Below, in pieces: positions 17,736-26,138 of a stretch of DNA of 64,000 nt. The first letter of the stretch is position 1. Each line of letters opens with the position of its first letter. The notes under the pieces were generated by a model. That model ran no database searches and had not been told where the DNA came from. It worked only from the letters and a program-made list of their open reading frames with translations. Source of the stretch: Pseudohalocynthiibacter aestuariivivens (GTDB lineage: Bacteria; Pseudomonadota; Alphaproteobacteria; Rhodobacterales; Rhodobacteraceae); contig NZ_CP049037.1 in assembly GCF_011040495.1 (NCBI RefSeq), positions 2,418,001 to 2,482,000 on the forward strand, in the 5' to 3' direction. Both the position numbers and the translations under genes were made by a program.

Positions 17736-18557
17736 ATGACTGCACCACCGCCCCTGACTGACCGCGCCGCTCTTATACGCAACCGCACCCGTGCGGCCCG
17801 CGCGCCCGCAGATTTCCTGCATTTGGCGGCCGTGGACGAAATCAATGATCGACTGGCAATGGTTAACAAGTCCTTTACCGCGCCTGCGATCGTCAGTGGA
17901 TTTCCGACCTTCTGGCAGGCGGCCTTTCCCGACGCCCTAAGCGTAACGGATGATGAAACACTCGACTTGACGCCCGGCGCGCATGATCTGGTGATCCATG
18001 CAATGTCGCTGCATTGGGCCAACGATCCAGTCGGGCAAATCATCCAGTGCCGTCGCGCCTTGCGCCCCGATGGACTGCTGCTGGTAGCCCTCTTTGGTGG
18101 CGAAACCCTGCACCAACTGCGCGCGGCGCTGGCACAGGCTGAATCCGACATCACCGGCGGTCTGTCACCCCGTGTCGCCCCGATGGGCGAGATCCGTGAC
18201 CTCGGTGCCCTATTGCAACGCGGCGGGCTGGCTCTGCCGGTGGCCGATACGGTGCCGTTTACCGTCTCGTACGCAAACACCAGCGCGCTGATGCACGATC
18301 TGCGCGCGATGGGTGAAACCAGCGCACTGTCTGCCCGCCCGCGCCACTTTACCCGTCGGACAGTGCTGGAGCGCGCCGAACACTACTACCGACAGAGCTT
18401 TGGCACCGCCGACGGGCGCATACCGGCAACGTTCGACATGGTGTTTCTGACCGGGTGGGCACCCGATGCCTCGCAACCCAAGCCGTTGCGCCCCGGATCA
18501 GCCGCCGCGCGGCTTGCCGAGGCGCTTGGGACACAAGAGACCGACCTCAGTGATTGA
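17736..18557 (+). CDS. SAM-dependent methyltransferase-like protein (NDUFAF5/BioC type) lacking motif I
   Basis: The 273-residue protein resembles the NDUFAF5/BioC-like methyltransferase branch. It has an N-terminal helical part (LIRNRTRAARAPADFLH), the post-core motif DLVIHAMSLHWANDPVG, ALRPDGLLLVALFGG, and the C-terminal PRHFTRR and FLTGWAP. The glycine-rich SAM loop expected after FTAPAIVSGF is missing; the sequence reads SGFPTFWQAAFPDA instead. I recall other roseobacters with the same change, so it may be a family trait. A protein that no longer binds SAM in the usual way is possible. The start is 17 nt from the divergent comF start. Confidence 0.78.
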   Translation: MTAPPPLTDRAALIRNRTRAARAPADFLHLAAVDEINDRLAMVNKSFTAPAIVSGFPTFWQAAFPDALSVTDDETLDLTPGAHDLVIHAMSLHWANDPVGQIIQCRRALRPDGLLLVALFGGETLHQLRAALAQAESDITGGLSPRVAPMGEIRDLGALLQRGGLALPVADTVPFTVSYANTSALMHDLRAMGETSALSARPRHFTRRTVLERAEHYYRQSFGTADGRIPATFDMVFLTGWAPDASQPKPLRPGSAAARLAEALGTQETDLSD

Positions 18558-18623
18558 CGCCCTGCGCAAACCGCTTATGTCGTGGCCCAAACAGTCGGCA
18601 AATTGACAAAGACAGGACCCCAG

Positions 18624-19688
18624 ATGCGTGATTCCAGCCCGACAGCCAGATGCCCCTCCCATGCTCCCTCGGGCCATCCAGATGTGCCGCCAGCCAAAAC
18701 TGGTATCCTGTTGGCCAATCTGGGGACACCGGACAATTACGATTACTGGTCGATGCGGCGCTATCTGAGTGAATTCCTCTCGGACCGACGCGTGATCGAC
18801 TATGCCCCATGGAAATGGCAACCGCTGCTGCAGCTGATCATCCTTAGCAAGCGCCCCTTCACAAGCGGTGCCGCCTATAAATCAATCTGGAACGTGGAGA
18901 AGGACGAAAGTCCCCTAATGACCATCACCCGCGACCAGACATCGGCCATCGCGGACGTCCTGCATGCCGATTATGGCGATCAGGTGATGGTTGATTTCTG
19001 CATGCGCTATGGCAACCCGTCGACCAAATCCAAACTGCGCGCTATGGTTCAGGCCGGGTGCACCCGCATCCTGTTCTTCCCCCTCTATCCGCAATACGCC
19101 GGTGCGACGTCTGCCACTGCCAACGACGCATTCTTTCGCGCGCTGATGGATGAAACGCAGCAACCAGCGGCACGTACAGTCGAGGCATATTTCGAGCAGC
19201 CCGACTATATCGAGGCATTAGCCCAGTCAGTCGAGACAGCCTATGCCAACGCGGACGAGCTGCCAGAAATGTTGGTGGTGTCCTATCACGGCATGCCCAA
19301 GCGATATCTGATGCAGGGTGATCCGTATCATTGTCAGTGCCAGAAAACGACGCGGTTGCTGCGTGAAAGGCTGGGCTGGGACAAGGGTCGCATCACCACG
19401 ACTTTCCAATCCGTATTTGGCCCCGAAGAATGGCTGAAACCTTACACTGTCGAAGAGGTCGCGCGCCTTGCTCGCGAAGACGGCAAGAAACGTATCGCGG
19501 TCATTGCGCCTGCATTCTCTGCCGACTGCATTGAGACGCTTGAAGAGATCAACGAGGAAATCCGCGAAAGCTTTGAAGAGGCAGGCGGCGAGGCGTTTAC
19601 CTACATACCCTGCCTCAATGATGCCCCGTCACATATCTCGGCCCTCTGTTCCGTGATCCGCACGAACCTCAAGGGCTGGGTAGACTGA
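18624..19688 (+). CDS. hemH: Ferrochelatase
   Basis: Inserts Fe2+ into protoporphyrin IX, the last step of haem synthesis, at the membrane. The 354-residue product carries GILLANLGTPD, VSYHGMPKRYL with the metal-site histidine, the GDPYHCQCQKT segment and the FSADCIETLEEI motif. An N-terminal extension of about 25 residues (Pro/Ser-rich) precedes the conserved core. The ATG at 18624 has AGGA upstream; an earlier in-frame start at 18582 lacks a site. It ends in a strong terminator. hemJ, the enzyme of the preceding step, lies near the proposed origin at 53 kb. Confidence 0.96.
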   Translation: MRDSSPTARCPSHAPSGHPDVPPAKTGILLANLGTPDNYDYWSMRRYLSEFLSDRRVIDYAPWKWQPLLQLIILSKRPFTSGAAYKSIWNVEKDESPLMTITRDQTSAIADVLHADYGDQVMVDFCMRYGNPSTKSKLRAMVQAGCTRILFFPLYPQYAGATSATANDAFFRALMDETQQPAARTVEAYFEQPDYIEALAQSVETAYANADELPEMLVVSYHGMPKRYLMQGDPYHCQCQKTTRLLRERLGWDKGRITTTFQSVFGPEEWLKPYTVEEVARLAREDGKKRIAVIAPAFSADCIETLEEINEEIRESFEEAGGEAFTYIPCLNDAPSHISALCSVIRTNLKGWVD

Positions 19689-19747
19689 CCAGTACGGCGC
19701 AGACCACGGATGCGCGCCAGATCAGGTAAGCACTTGCTTTAATACAG

Positions 19748-19777
19748 AAAAAGGCGGTGGAAACCCACCGCCTTTTT
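19748..19777. terminator. Bidirectional terminator between hemH and the 62-aa gene
   Basis: A perfect 8-bp stem GGCGGTGG/CCACCGCC with loop AAAC is flanked by five A on the left and five T on the right. It can thus stop hemH transcripts on the plus strand and the small membrane protein gene on the minus strand. Confidence 0.9.
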
Positions 19778-19799
19778 CCTTGTAGTATCGTAGACTGAC

Positions 19800-19988
19800 T
19801 TAGTCAGCTGCAACAACAGCAGCAACAATCGCCAGCAGGATCAGGGGAACCCAGATGCCCGCAGCCGAAGAGCTTGCTTGTGTTTCTTCAACGATGACTG
19901 GCGCTTCCATAACGGGCTCTTCGTAGTTGCCGGCGAAACCGGTCGAAGCAGCAGCGGACAGAGCAGCAGCGAGAACGAGTTTTTTCAT
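19800..19988 (-). CDS. Small secreted or membrane protein, 62 residues, unknown function
   Basis: The protein starts with a clear signal peptide (MKKLVLAAALSAAASTGFAG). A short acidic Pro/Val segment follows (NYEEPVMEAPVIVEETQ), then a Ser/Ala turn and a C-terminal hydrophobic helix (WVPLILLAIVAAVVAAD). It is probably held in the inner membrane by that helix with a small periplasmic part. A strong GGAGG site precedes the ATG, and the leader contains a 7-bp hairpin and a larger inverted repeat, suggesting strong or regulated expression. It shares a bidirectional terminator with hemH. I recall such proteins next to hemH in roseobacters but know no function. Confidence 0.75.
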   Translation of the reverse strand: MKKLVLAAALSAAASTGFAGNYEEPVMEAPVIVEETQASSSAAGIWVPLILLAIVAAVVAAD

Positions 19989-20012
19989 AGTATCCTCCAG
20001 ATATTGGCTCGA

Positions 20013-20029
20013 CGTCGCATTTTGCGACG
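20013..20029 (-). promoter_or_regulatory. Hairpin in the leader of the 62-aa gene
   Basis: CGTCGCA and TGCGACG form a perfect 7-bp stem with a 3-nt loop, 25 nt upstream of the ATG at 19988 and just before the ribosome binding site. It could stabilise the mRNA or adjust translation. Confidence 0.4.
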
Positions 20030-20034
20030 ACAAG

Positions 20035-20083
20035 CACCCAAGACTTAACCTCGTAGTATTTTTCTAATCAGCAATCTTGGGTG
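20035..20083. repeat. 9-bp inverted repeat flanking an AT-rich core upstream of the 62-aa gene
   Basis: CACCCAAGA (20035-20043) and TCTTGGGTG (20075-20083) are perfect inverse complements separated by 31 mostly AT-rich nucleotides. It may be a two-site operator around the promoter of the 62-aa gene, or a long RNA stem. Confidence 0.4.
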
Positions 20084-20132
20084 AATGCAAACCCAACTTG
20101 CGGCGCTCACACTACAAATCGCCTCGTTTTCG

Positions 20133-20735
20133 TCAAATAAGCAACACCTGAGTCCCAACTTTGGCCATTCCAAAGAGTTCGGCGATGTGTTGGTTATAAA
20201 GTCCGATACACCCGTTCGATGACCGCCGCCCGATCTTGCGCGTATCGTGGGTGCCGTGGATGCGGTAATACGTCCAGCTAAGGTAAAGCGCATGGGTCCC
20301 CAACGGGTTATCCGGGCCAGCAGGGACAAACTTTGGCCAGTCGGGATTGCGCTTTAGCATATTAGGCGTTGGGCGCCATTCGGGACCTTCGACCTTGCGC
20401 ACCACTTGGGTCCGCCCGCGCCGGGTCAGGTCTTCTGACAGCGGCACTGAGGATGGGTACAACTTGTAGGTACTACCGTCTTCACCCCAATAGTGCAGTG
20501 CCCGGCTATCGACATCGACCAGAATCGCCCCTTTGTTCAGATTCGAGAAGTATGGTTGCCAGTCCAGTGCACGGAAGCTCGAAATATTGCGCCGCACGGT
20601 TTCTGTCACGTCACGTTCGATCTCGACCGTGCCTGCGCCGTCTACGCTCTGGGCCAATGCCGGTGCACCGATCATGGCGGCAGTACCTGCCAGAAAATTG
20701 CGCCTATTCAATTTGTTGGAGAATTTCATCGGCAT
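20133..20735 (-). CDS. L,D-transpeptidase (YkuD domain) with Tat-like signal
   Basis: The 200-residue protein begins with a twin-arginine type signal (NRRNFLAGTAAMIGAPALAQ). Its YkuD catalytic domain ends with the motif HGTHDTRKIGRRSSNGCIGL, with catalytic Cys176 and the histidine of HGT. Such enzymes form 3-3 peptidoglycan cross-links or attach proteins to the wall, in the periplasm. The phrases GAILVDVDSRALHYW and PVPAGPDNPLG-like turns fit the family. GGGAGG 5 nt upstream supports the ATG at 20735. Use of the Tat route is inferred from the RR motif only. Confidence 0.9.
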   Translation of the reverse strand: MPMKFSNKLNRRNFLAGTAAMIGAPALAQSVDGAGTVEIERDVTETVRRNISSFRALDWQPYFSNLNKGAILVDVDSRALHYWGEDGSTYKLYPSSVPLSEDLTRRGRTQVVRKVEGPEWRPTPNMLKRNPDWPKFVPAGPDNPLGTHALYLSWTYYRIHGTHDTRKIGRRSSNGCIGLYNQHIAELFGMAKVGTQVLLI

Positions 20736-20907
20736 ACTTGCCTCCCAGAGATCACGGATCTAACTCTTGGCCTGAATATATGGCGCGAATGTCGCAGTCG
20801 CAATTCAAACCATCATGTGTCGGCAAAGTTCCGACCATGTGGGTTTGAAACGCAACGACGGGCATTGTAGAGCTTCTCGAAACAATCCAACGGGGTGGAT
20901 CCACCAT

Positions 20908-21426
20908 ATGGCGCGTATTCTCGTACTTCTTCTGTCGGCTGTTCTGGCACTCGGGGCCTGCGCGGCACCGCCGCCACAGCAACCGACACTCGGCGCCGAT
21001 GGCAAACCGCTACCAAAACTTTACCGCATCCGGGCTGGTGATTCGTCGCGTATTCAGTTTCGAATGCTCGATTCAGTCAACGCCCTGCGCGAGGCCGCCG
21101 GACAACCAGCGGTTCAGCTGAATGCCCAGTTGAATGCGGCCGCCGCCACCCATTCGCGGGATATGTCAGTACAAAATCGTCCGTGGCATTTCGGCTCTGA
21201 CGGGTCTTCGCCCATCGACCGGGTGCGTCGCGTCGGTTATGCGGGCAATCTTGTTGGCGAGAATATCTCGGAAACCTACGAGACTGAGCTAGAAACACTC
21301 GCCGCATGGATGGACCAGCAAAACACCCGCAACGTGATTCTGTCGCCGGACGCCCGTAACATGGGCTTTTCCTGGCTTCAGGAGGATAACGGGAAAATTT
21401 GGTGGACGATGGTGATGGGCAACTAA
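20908..21426 (+). CDS. CAP/SCP-domain lipoprotein
   Basis: The 172-residue product has a lipoprotein signal peptide (MARILVLLLSAVLALGACA, lipobox LGAC). A CAP domain follows (LDSVNALREAAGQPAVQLNAQL, THSRDMSVQNRPWHFG, GENISE and WMDQQNTRNVILSPDARNMG). CAP proteins in bacteria are secreted or cell-surface proteins of varied and often unknown function. The lipidated cysteine at residue 18 should anchor it in a membrane facing the periplasm. It lies between two YkuD-domain genes on the other strand, which suggests an envelope role. I see no proof of enzyme activity. Confidence 0.85.
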   Translation: MARILVLLLSAVLALGACAAPPPQQPTLGADGKPLPKLYRIRAGDSSRIQFRMLDSVNALREAAGQPAVQLNAQLNAAAATHSRDMSVQNRPWHFGSDGSSPIDRVRRVGYAGNLVGENISETYETELETLAAWMDQQNTRNVILSPDARNMGFSWLQEDNGKIWWTMVMGN

Positions 21427-21483
21427 GGCTGTTCGCCAGAAACGCCCACCAGAACCAAACCACACAGAACATATTGTCAAAGC

Positions 21484-21509
21484 GCCGCGCGAGCTTCAGA
21501 TCGCGCGGC
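21484..21509. terminator. Stable hairpin between convergent CAP and YkuD genes
   Basis: A perfect 9-bp stem GCCGCGCGA/TCGCGCGGC with an 8-nt loop lies between the two convergent stop codons. No T-run follows on either strand, so it may act as a 3' stabiliser or a weak terminator rather than a classic one. Confidence 0.45.
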
Positions 21510-21523
21510 TTGCACATCCGACG

Positions 21524-22018
21524 CTAGGGATTGATCGTAATCGGCGTCCCGTTGCGCACCATGGCATAGACCCATTCAATCTCGCGATTCTTCACCGAAA
21601 TGCACCCGGCGGTCCAGTCCGGGCCTGTGCCTGTTTTCTTGTTCGGCTGCCCGTGGATGAAAATGTCGCCACCCGGGCTTTTCCCGCGCGCACGGGCCTG
21701 CATGCGATCCGCCTGATTGGGGTAGGAAATACCGATCGACAGGTGAAAGTCGCTGTTAGGATTGCGCCGGTCAATGACGTAGTTTCCTTCCGGCGTCTTG
21801 CCATCGCCGCGCTGGGTCTTGTGTCCCACGGGCGCGAAACCCAATTCCACCTTATAGCTCTCCAGCACCTTTTCGTGGTGCAACAGATACATCTTGCGCG
21901 CACCTTTGTTCACAACGACATGGGTCACTTCGGGCCCGTTATACGTCTTGAACTTTGAAGAGCAGCCGGACAGGCCGATCACGATCAGCGCAATCGCGAT
22001 GAATTTGAAAATTCGCAT
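21524..22018 (-). CDS. L,D-transpeptidase-like lipoprotein (YkuD domain)
   Basis: The 164-residue protein starts with a lipoprotein signal (MRIFKFIAIALIVIGLSGCSS, lipobox LSGC), so it should be membrane-anchored and face the periplasm. The YkuD domain follows: KGARKMYLLHHEKVLESYKV, GDGKTPEGNYVID, IFIHGQPNK and WTAGCISVKN with catalytic Cys139. It differs from the neighbouring Tat-type member and resembles the short YafK/ErfK-like branch that can act on peptidoglycan cross-links or on lipoprotein attachment. Substrate and direction of reaction are not decidable here. Confidence 0.88.
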   Translation of the reverse strand: MRIFKFIAIALIVIGLSGCSSKFKTYNGPEVTHVVVNKGARKMYLLHHEKVLESYKVELGFAPVGHKTQRGDGKTPEGNYVIDRRNPNSDFHLSIGISYPNQADRMQARARGKSPGGDIFIHGQPNKKTGTGPDWTAGCISVKNREIEWVYAMVRNGTPITINP

Positions 22019-22094
22019 TGCTTACTACCTGTTTTTTGCCTCATCCGCAGCATAGCTTGGATGCAGGGCGCACAGATAGGGGATTTTTACCTTT

Positions 22095-23318
22095 TCACGC
22101 GGAATTCAGCGTGAAATCTGCCACCAGTTCGATATGCGCGGACCAGCGGAACTGATCGACCACCCGGATCTGACCCAGCCCATACCCGGCCGCTACCAGC
22201 GTCGCCGCATCCCGTGCGAATGTCACAGGGTTGCACGAAACATAGGCGATCCGCGGCACCTGTGCACGGGTCAGTTCGGCTACCTGTGCCTCGGCACCCG
22301 CACGCGGCGGGTCAAGCACGGCGGCATCAAAACGAGCCAATTCATCTGGCAACAACGGACGACGAAAAAGGTCGCGCGCCTCGCTCGACACCTGTTTCAG
22401 GCCCGACGATTTACGCCATCCCGCTTCTATCGCGGCGATCATGGCCGCGTCGCCTTCGACGGCATGGACCTGCGCACCGGTCGCGAGCGGCAGAGAGAAT
22501 GTACCGCATCCGGCAAAAAGATCGACGATGCGCTGCGCGCCTGCTGTCGCGGCGATAACGTCAGCCAACAATGCCGCCTCGCCTTCTGCGGTGGCTTGTA
22601 GAAACGCGCCGGGCGGCGGCGTCACACGCGCCGCACCGAACACCTGTTCTGGTGCCTCTCGCTGCGTCACGGTTTCATCCTCCCAGCTAAGGCGTGCCAG
22701 ATCATGTGCCTCGGCCAGTTGCGCCAACTGGATGCGCAAAGGGCCGTCCAGCGGCTTGCCACCTGTCACATGCAGATCCAGACCGCCGGTCGACAGACAC
22801 GCGGCAACGCTTAGCGTACCCTTACGACTGGCACAGTGCAGCGCCAGCGCCTCGGCCACGGGGATCGCCCGCATCAGATCAGGGTGCAAGAGTTGGCAAT
22901 CGGGGATTTCCACGATCACGTCCGACCCTTTGGCATGAAATCCTGCCATCGCGCCCTTTTTCGTCCGCCGGGCTGTCAGCGTTGCACGACGACGCGCCTG
23001 CGCAGGAGATGTGACGATGGGCGCAAATTCGGCGTTCAGGTCATGGGCCGCCAAAGCACTGCCCACAATTTCGGTTTTCCATTTTGCCAGAAATACATCC
23101 GACGCATGTTGAAGCTGACAACCACCACAGGACTTAAAGTGGCGACAGGGTGGTTTAACCCGTGTATCCGACGGCTCCTCGATCCGAACATCCGTCAGCC
23201 GCGTCCCGTTCAGAACTCCCGTAACCACCTCGCCCGGCAATGTCAGCGGCGCATAGACCGGCCCATCGGCAATGCCGTCACCCTGATGGCCAAGGCGTTG
23301 GATTATGTAATGGCTCAT
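22095..23318 (-). CDS. Class I RNA (uracil-5)-methyltransferase, RlmD/RumA type
   Basis: The 407-residue protein has an N-terminal TRAM-like domain, then an iron-sulfur cluster motif Cys58-x5-Cys64-x2-Cys67 with the fourth ligand Cys141 (IPDCQLLHP). This is the arrangement found in RlmD, which makes m5U1939 in 23S rRNA. The SAM motif is VDLFAGCGTFSLPLA. Catalytic motifs are DPPRAGAEAQ and VSCNPVTFARD with the nucleophilic cysteine. The start overlaps the cca stop by 4 nt, so I use ATG 23318 and reject a longer frame to 23375. The exact target uridine is inferred. Confidence 0.88.
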   Translation of the reverse strand: MSHYIIQRLGHQGDGIADGPVYAPLTLPGEVVTGVLNGTRLTDVRIEEPSDTRVKPPCRHFKSCGGCQLQHASDVFLAKWKTEIVGSALAAHDLNAEFAPIVTSPAQARRRATLTARRTKKGAMAGFHAKGSDVIVEIPDCQLLHPDLMRAIPVAEALALHCASRKGTLSVAACLSTGGLDLHVTGGKPLDGPLRIQLAQLAEAHDLARLSWEDETVTQREAPEQVFGAARVTPPPGAFLQATAEGEAALLADVIAATAGAQRIVDLFAGCGTFSLPLATGAQVHAVEGDAAMIAAIEAGWRKSSGLKQVSSEARDLFRRPLLPDELARFDAAVLDPPRAGAEAQVAELTRAQVPRIAYVSCNPVTFARDAATLVAAGYGLGQIRVVDQFRWSAHIELVADFTLNSA

Positions 23319-24472
23319 CTTTGCACGTCCTTCAGCAGGTCGTTCTTGCTTAATGTGAAGCCCGAGGCGACCCATCGGCTTTCCAGTTCTTTCAGTTCGG
23401 CGCCCAGCGCGGGGCCGGTGAAGGTCGGCATCAAATCTGCGGCCTTGATCGGAAAGCTGGCTTCTGCTCCCTCTTTTGCCGCTGCCAGCGCCCCGTCGGG
23501 CACAGGCGTCTCTAGCAATGCCGCCCGCAAGAGCAAAACATCACGCGCCATATCATAGCCATGCCTGTAACCGAATACGCCCGGCCCGCCCTCGCCACCC
23601 ACTGCATCACGCAGCATGGCCAGTCGCGCCGCCTCGGCATTGCTCAGGCGCAGTTGGTCCGGCACCGATGTGCCGCCCAGTGCCGCAAGTCGCCGCATCG
23701 CACAGGGGGGCACATCGTATTCCCCTTCAAGATGCACAAGCAGGCCCAGCGCGCTATTGTCGCTGCCCGGCAAAATGCGGGCCAGAATACCACTGCTCTG
23801 CATGGCAGCGATGGCGGGCGTGGGATCGGATGCCAACAGCAGTTTGCGCATTTCCTGCCCGACCCTCTCGCGGGCGATTCCGTCCAACCCATCCTGATGC
23901 CGTGCCGCGGCTGCCAGCCCTTCGGCATCGATTCCGTCCTGCCCACCGAACCACGCATAGAATCGGAAAAACCGCAGGATGCGCAAATAATCCTCGCAAA
24001 TCCGGCGTTCGGCGTCCTCTACGAACCGCACCCGGCCCGCCAATGCGTCCGCTAACCCACCCAGAGGGTCGATCACTGTACCATCGGCACCGGCATAAAG
24101 CGCGTTCATCGTGAAATCGCGGCGGCGTGCATCCTCGGCTATGTCATCGGTAAACGCGACCCGCGCGTGCCGCCCATCTGTTTCTACATCACGGCGAAAG
24201 CTGGTAATTTCGTGCGGAACACCCTGCACCACCAGTGTCACAGTTCCATGATCCAGCCCCGTCGGCACACAGCGCACATCTGCGGCCTTGGCCAAAGCGA
24301 TCACCTGATCCGGGCGCGCATCCGTGGCCAGATCCAGATCACCCACAGACCGGCCCAACACCGCGTCACGCACGGAACCGCCGACCAGATAGGCAGAAAA
24401 TCCGCCTGCCGCGATCAATTTGAACACCGATTGCAGGTGCGGCGCATGTAGCCAGTCGCCAGTGATCTTCAT
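23315..24472 (-). CDS. cca: CCA tRNA nucleotidyltransferase / poly(A) polymerase family protein
   Basis: The 385-residue protein belongs to the class II nucleotidyltransferase family, which adds or repairs the CCA end of tRNA. Key motifs are YLVGGSVRDAVLG (GGSVRD at 31-36), the catalytic pair in VGDLDLATDARPD (Asp45, Asp47), the RRDFTMNAL segment and EDYLRILRFFRFYAWFGG. The family also contains poly(A) polymerases, so the call is by family position; no HD domain is evident. It overlaps the upstream Nudix gene and the downstream methyltransferase by 4 nt each. Confidence 0.88.
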   Translation of the reverse strand: MKITGDWLHAPHLQSVFKLIAAGGFSAYLVGGSVRDAVLGRSVGDLDLATDARPDQVIALAKAADVRCVPTGLDHGTVTLVVQGVPHEITSFRRDVETDGRHARVAFTDDIAEDARRRDFTMNALYAGADGTVIDPLGGLADALAGRVRFVEDAERRICEDYLRILRFFRFYAWFGGQDGIDAEGLAAAARHQDGLDGIARERVGQEMRKLLLASDPTPAIAAMQSSGILARILPGSDNSALGLLVHLEGEYDVPPCAMRRLAALGGTSVPDQLRLSNAEAARLAMLRDAVGGEGGPGVFGYRHGYDMARDVLLLRAALLETPVPDGALAAAKEGAEASFPIKAADLMPTFTGPALGAELKELESRWVASGFTLSKNDLLKDVQR

Positions 24473-25071
24473 GGCTGGTCCGCCACCTCGGCAATGCCGC
24501 GCAAAATGCGCGCAGTTGCGCCCCATATATAATAGGGACCGAAAGGCACGGTGTAGTAACGCCGCAAACTGCCACGCCAATACCGCGCCTCGACCCGATA
24601 ATTGGAACGCTGGGTCAAATACGCCAGCGGCACATCAAAAACCTCATCAACCTCGCCCAGCTCGGGGGTCGGCGTGAACGGGTGCGTTACATAACCAATC
24701 ACCGGCGTAACAGAGAACCCGGTCACCGTCTCGTGCATCGACATCGTGCCCATCACCTCGACCGAGGCGGGATCTAGGCCGATTTCCTCATGCGCTTCAC
24801 GCAACGCCGCAGCAATCACATCGGCATCACCTGGATCCTGCTTGCCCCCCGGAAAGGCGATCTGCCCTGGATGATGTTTTAGCGCCGACGATCGCTTTGT
24901 CAGGATCACGCGCGGCCCGGAGGCATCCAACAGGATCGGCACCAGAACCCCGGCGGGGCGCAGACGACGCCCCTCGGGCAGCACAGTTTCGGGATTCAGA
25001 TCGAAATCTGACGATGCCCCCGGCGGATTCTTCAGTGCCGCGCGAACCCGGTCCAGCGGGTCATTTGCCAT
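24469..25071 (-). CDS. CoA pyrophosphatase-type Nudix hydrolase
   Basis: The 200-residue protein has the NudL-like signature around the Nudix box: VILTKRSSALKHHPGQIAFPGG then DPGDADVIAAALREAHEEIG. The LKHHPGQIAFPGG segment is typical of CoA-hydrolysing members, which cleave CoA or oxidised CoA to phosphopantetheine and ADP. The first acidic position of the box is Asp rather than Glu, common in this branch. It overlaps hslO by 11 nt and cca by 4 nt, so translation is coupled. Confidence 0.88.
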   Translation of the reverse strand: MANDPLDRVRAALKNPPGASSDFDLNPETVLPEGRRLRPAGVLVPILLDASGPRVILTKRSSALKHHPGQIAFPGGKQDPGDADVIAAALREAHEEIGLDPASVEVMGTMSMHETVTGFSVTPVIGYVTHPFTPTPELGEVDEVFDVPLAYLTQRSNYRVEARYWRGSLRRYYTVPFGPYYIWGATARILRGIAEVADQP

Positions 25072-26056
25072 CGCCCGTACCGCTCTGCGCCTCAAACCCC
25101 AGCGTCGTCGGATCCAGATCGTAATGCGCACCGCAGAACTGGCAATCGGCTGTCACGCGCCCCTCATCCGTGGTCATTTTCTCGATATCGCTGGCCGAAT
25201 ATATCGACAGGCTTTGGCGCACACGATCCTCCGAACAGGTACAACCGAATCGCACCGGCTGCGCGTCAAACACGCGTGGTCCTTCTTCGTGGAACAATCG
25301 CACCAGCAGGTCCGTGGGCGGTACTGACGGCCCGATCAGCTCCAGCTCTTCCACAGTGTCGAGCAGGATATTCGCCCGGTTCCAGTTTTCACCCTCATCG
25401 TTGTTCAGGATGTCGCTGGCATCCAGCAGGCCCCCCTCGCCCGAGCCGCCATCCGTCGCAAACGGCGACGCCGGTGGCATATGCTGCAACATCACGCCAC
25501 CTGCACGCCAATGTTCGGCTCCTCCCACCTCGGTCGAGCGGCCAAAGCTGAGCGAGAACCGCGTCGGCAACTGTTCGGATTGGGCAAAATACGCCTCGGC
25601 ACAGGCACGCAGGCTGCCCCCCGCCAACGGTGTTATCCCCTTATAGGGTTCAGTGCCCTTGCCCTGATCCAGCATGATCGCGAAATACCCCTCGCCCACT
25701 TGATCAAAGGGCGCACCATCGGTCAGGCGCTCAGCGTCATAGCTGGCGTAGGCACGGATGCGCGCAGATTCACCTTCTGCCGTCGGTCCGTAGTAATCGG
25801 TGGTGATCATCCGTACCGGTCCGTTGGACTGCACCTGCAATTGTAGTTTCCAGCGCAGGTCGATCGCCTGCCCGATCAGCGCCGTCAACAGCGCCATCTC
25901 TGCCACCAGCGCCTCGACCTGAGGTGGATAATCGTGTTGGCGTAAAATGCCCTCGAGCACACCGTCGAGCCGCGCAACGCGGCCTCGAATATCCGATTTA
26001 TCCAGTTGGAACGGCAATACCGTATCGTCCCAGGCGAGTTTTTCCGCAAAAGTCAT
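25061..26056 (-). CDS. hslO: Redox-regulated chaperone Hsp33
   Basis: Hsp33 is a cytoplasmic holdase activated by oxidation. The 331-residue product has the Hsp33 core (AIDLRWKLQLQVQSNGPVRM, GKGTEPYKGITPL, RAGGVMLQHMP). The C-terminal redox switch is CTC ... CQFC (FGCTCSEDRV and DCQFCGAHYDL), which binds zinc when reduced. The ATG at 26056 has an AAGGAAA site just upstream. It leads the minus-strand run hslO-Nudix-cca-rlmD-like, all with overlapping stops and starts. Confidence 0.96.
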   Translation of the reverse strand: MTFAEKLAWDDTVLPFQLDKSDIRGRVARLDGVLEGILRQHDYPPQVEALVAEMALLTALIGQAIDLRWKLQLQVQSNGPVRMITTDYYGPTAEGESARIRAYASYDAERLTDGAPFDQVGEGYFAIMLDQGKGTEPYKGITPLAGGSLRACAEAYFAQSEQLPTRFSLSFGRSTEVGGAEHWRAGGVMLQHMPPASPFATDGGSGEGGLLDASDILNNDEGENWNRANILLDTVEELELIGPSVPPTDLLVRLFHEEGPRVFDAQPVRFGCTCSEDRVRQSLSIYSASDIEKMTTDEGRVTADCQFCGAHYDLDPTTLGFEAQSGTGDGK

Positions 26057-26138
26057 GGGGTTTCCTTCTTTGCCAAGGCTTGGCATATCGCGAAGATATA
26101 GGCAGGTTCAAGCCACGGTCCAAGGGGGGCGGAAAACC

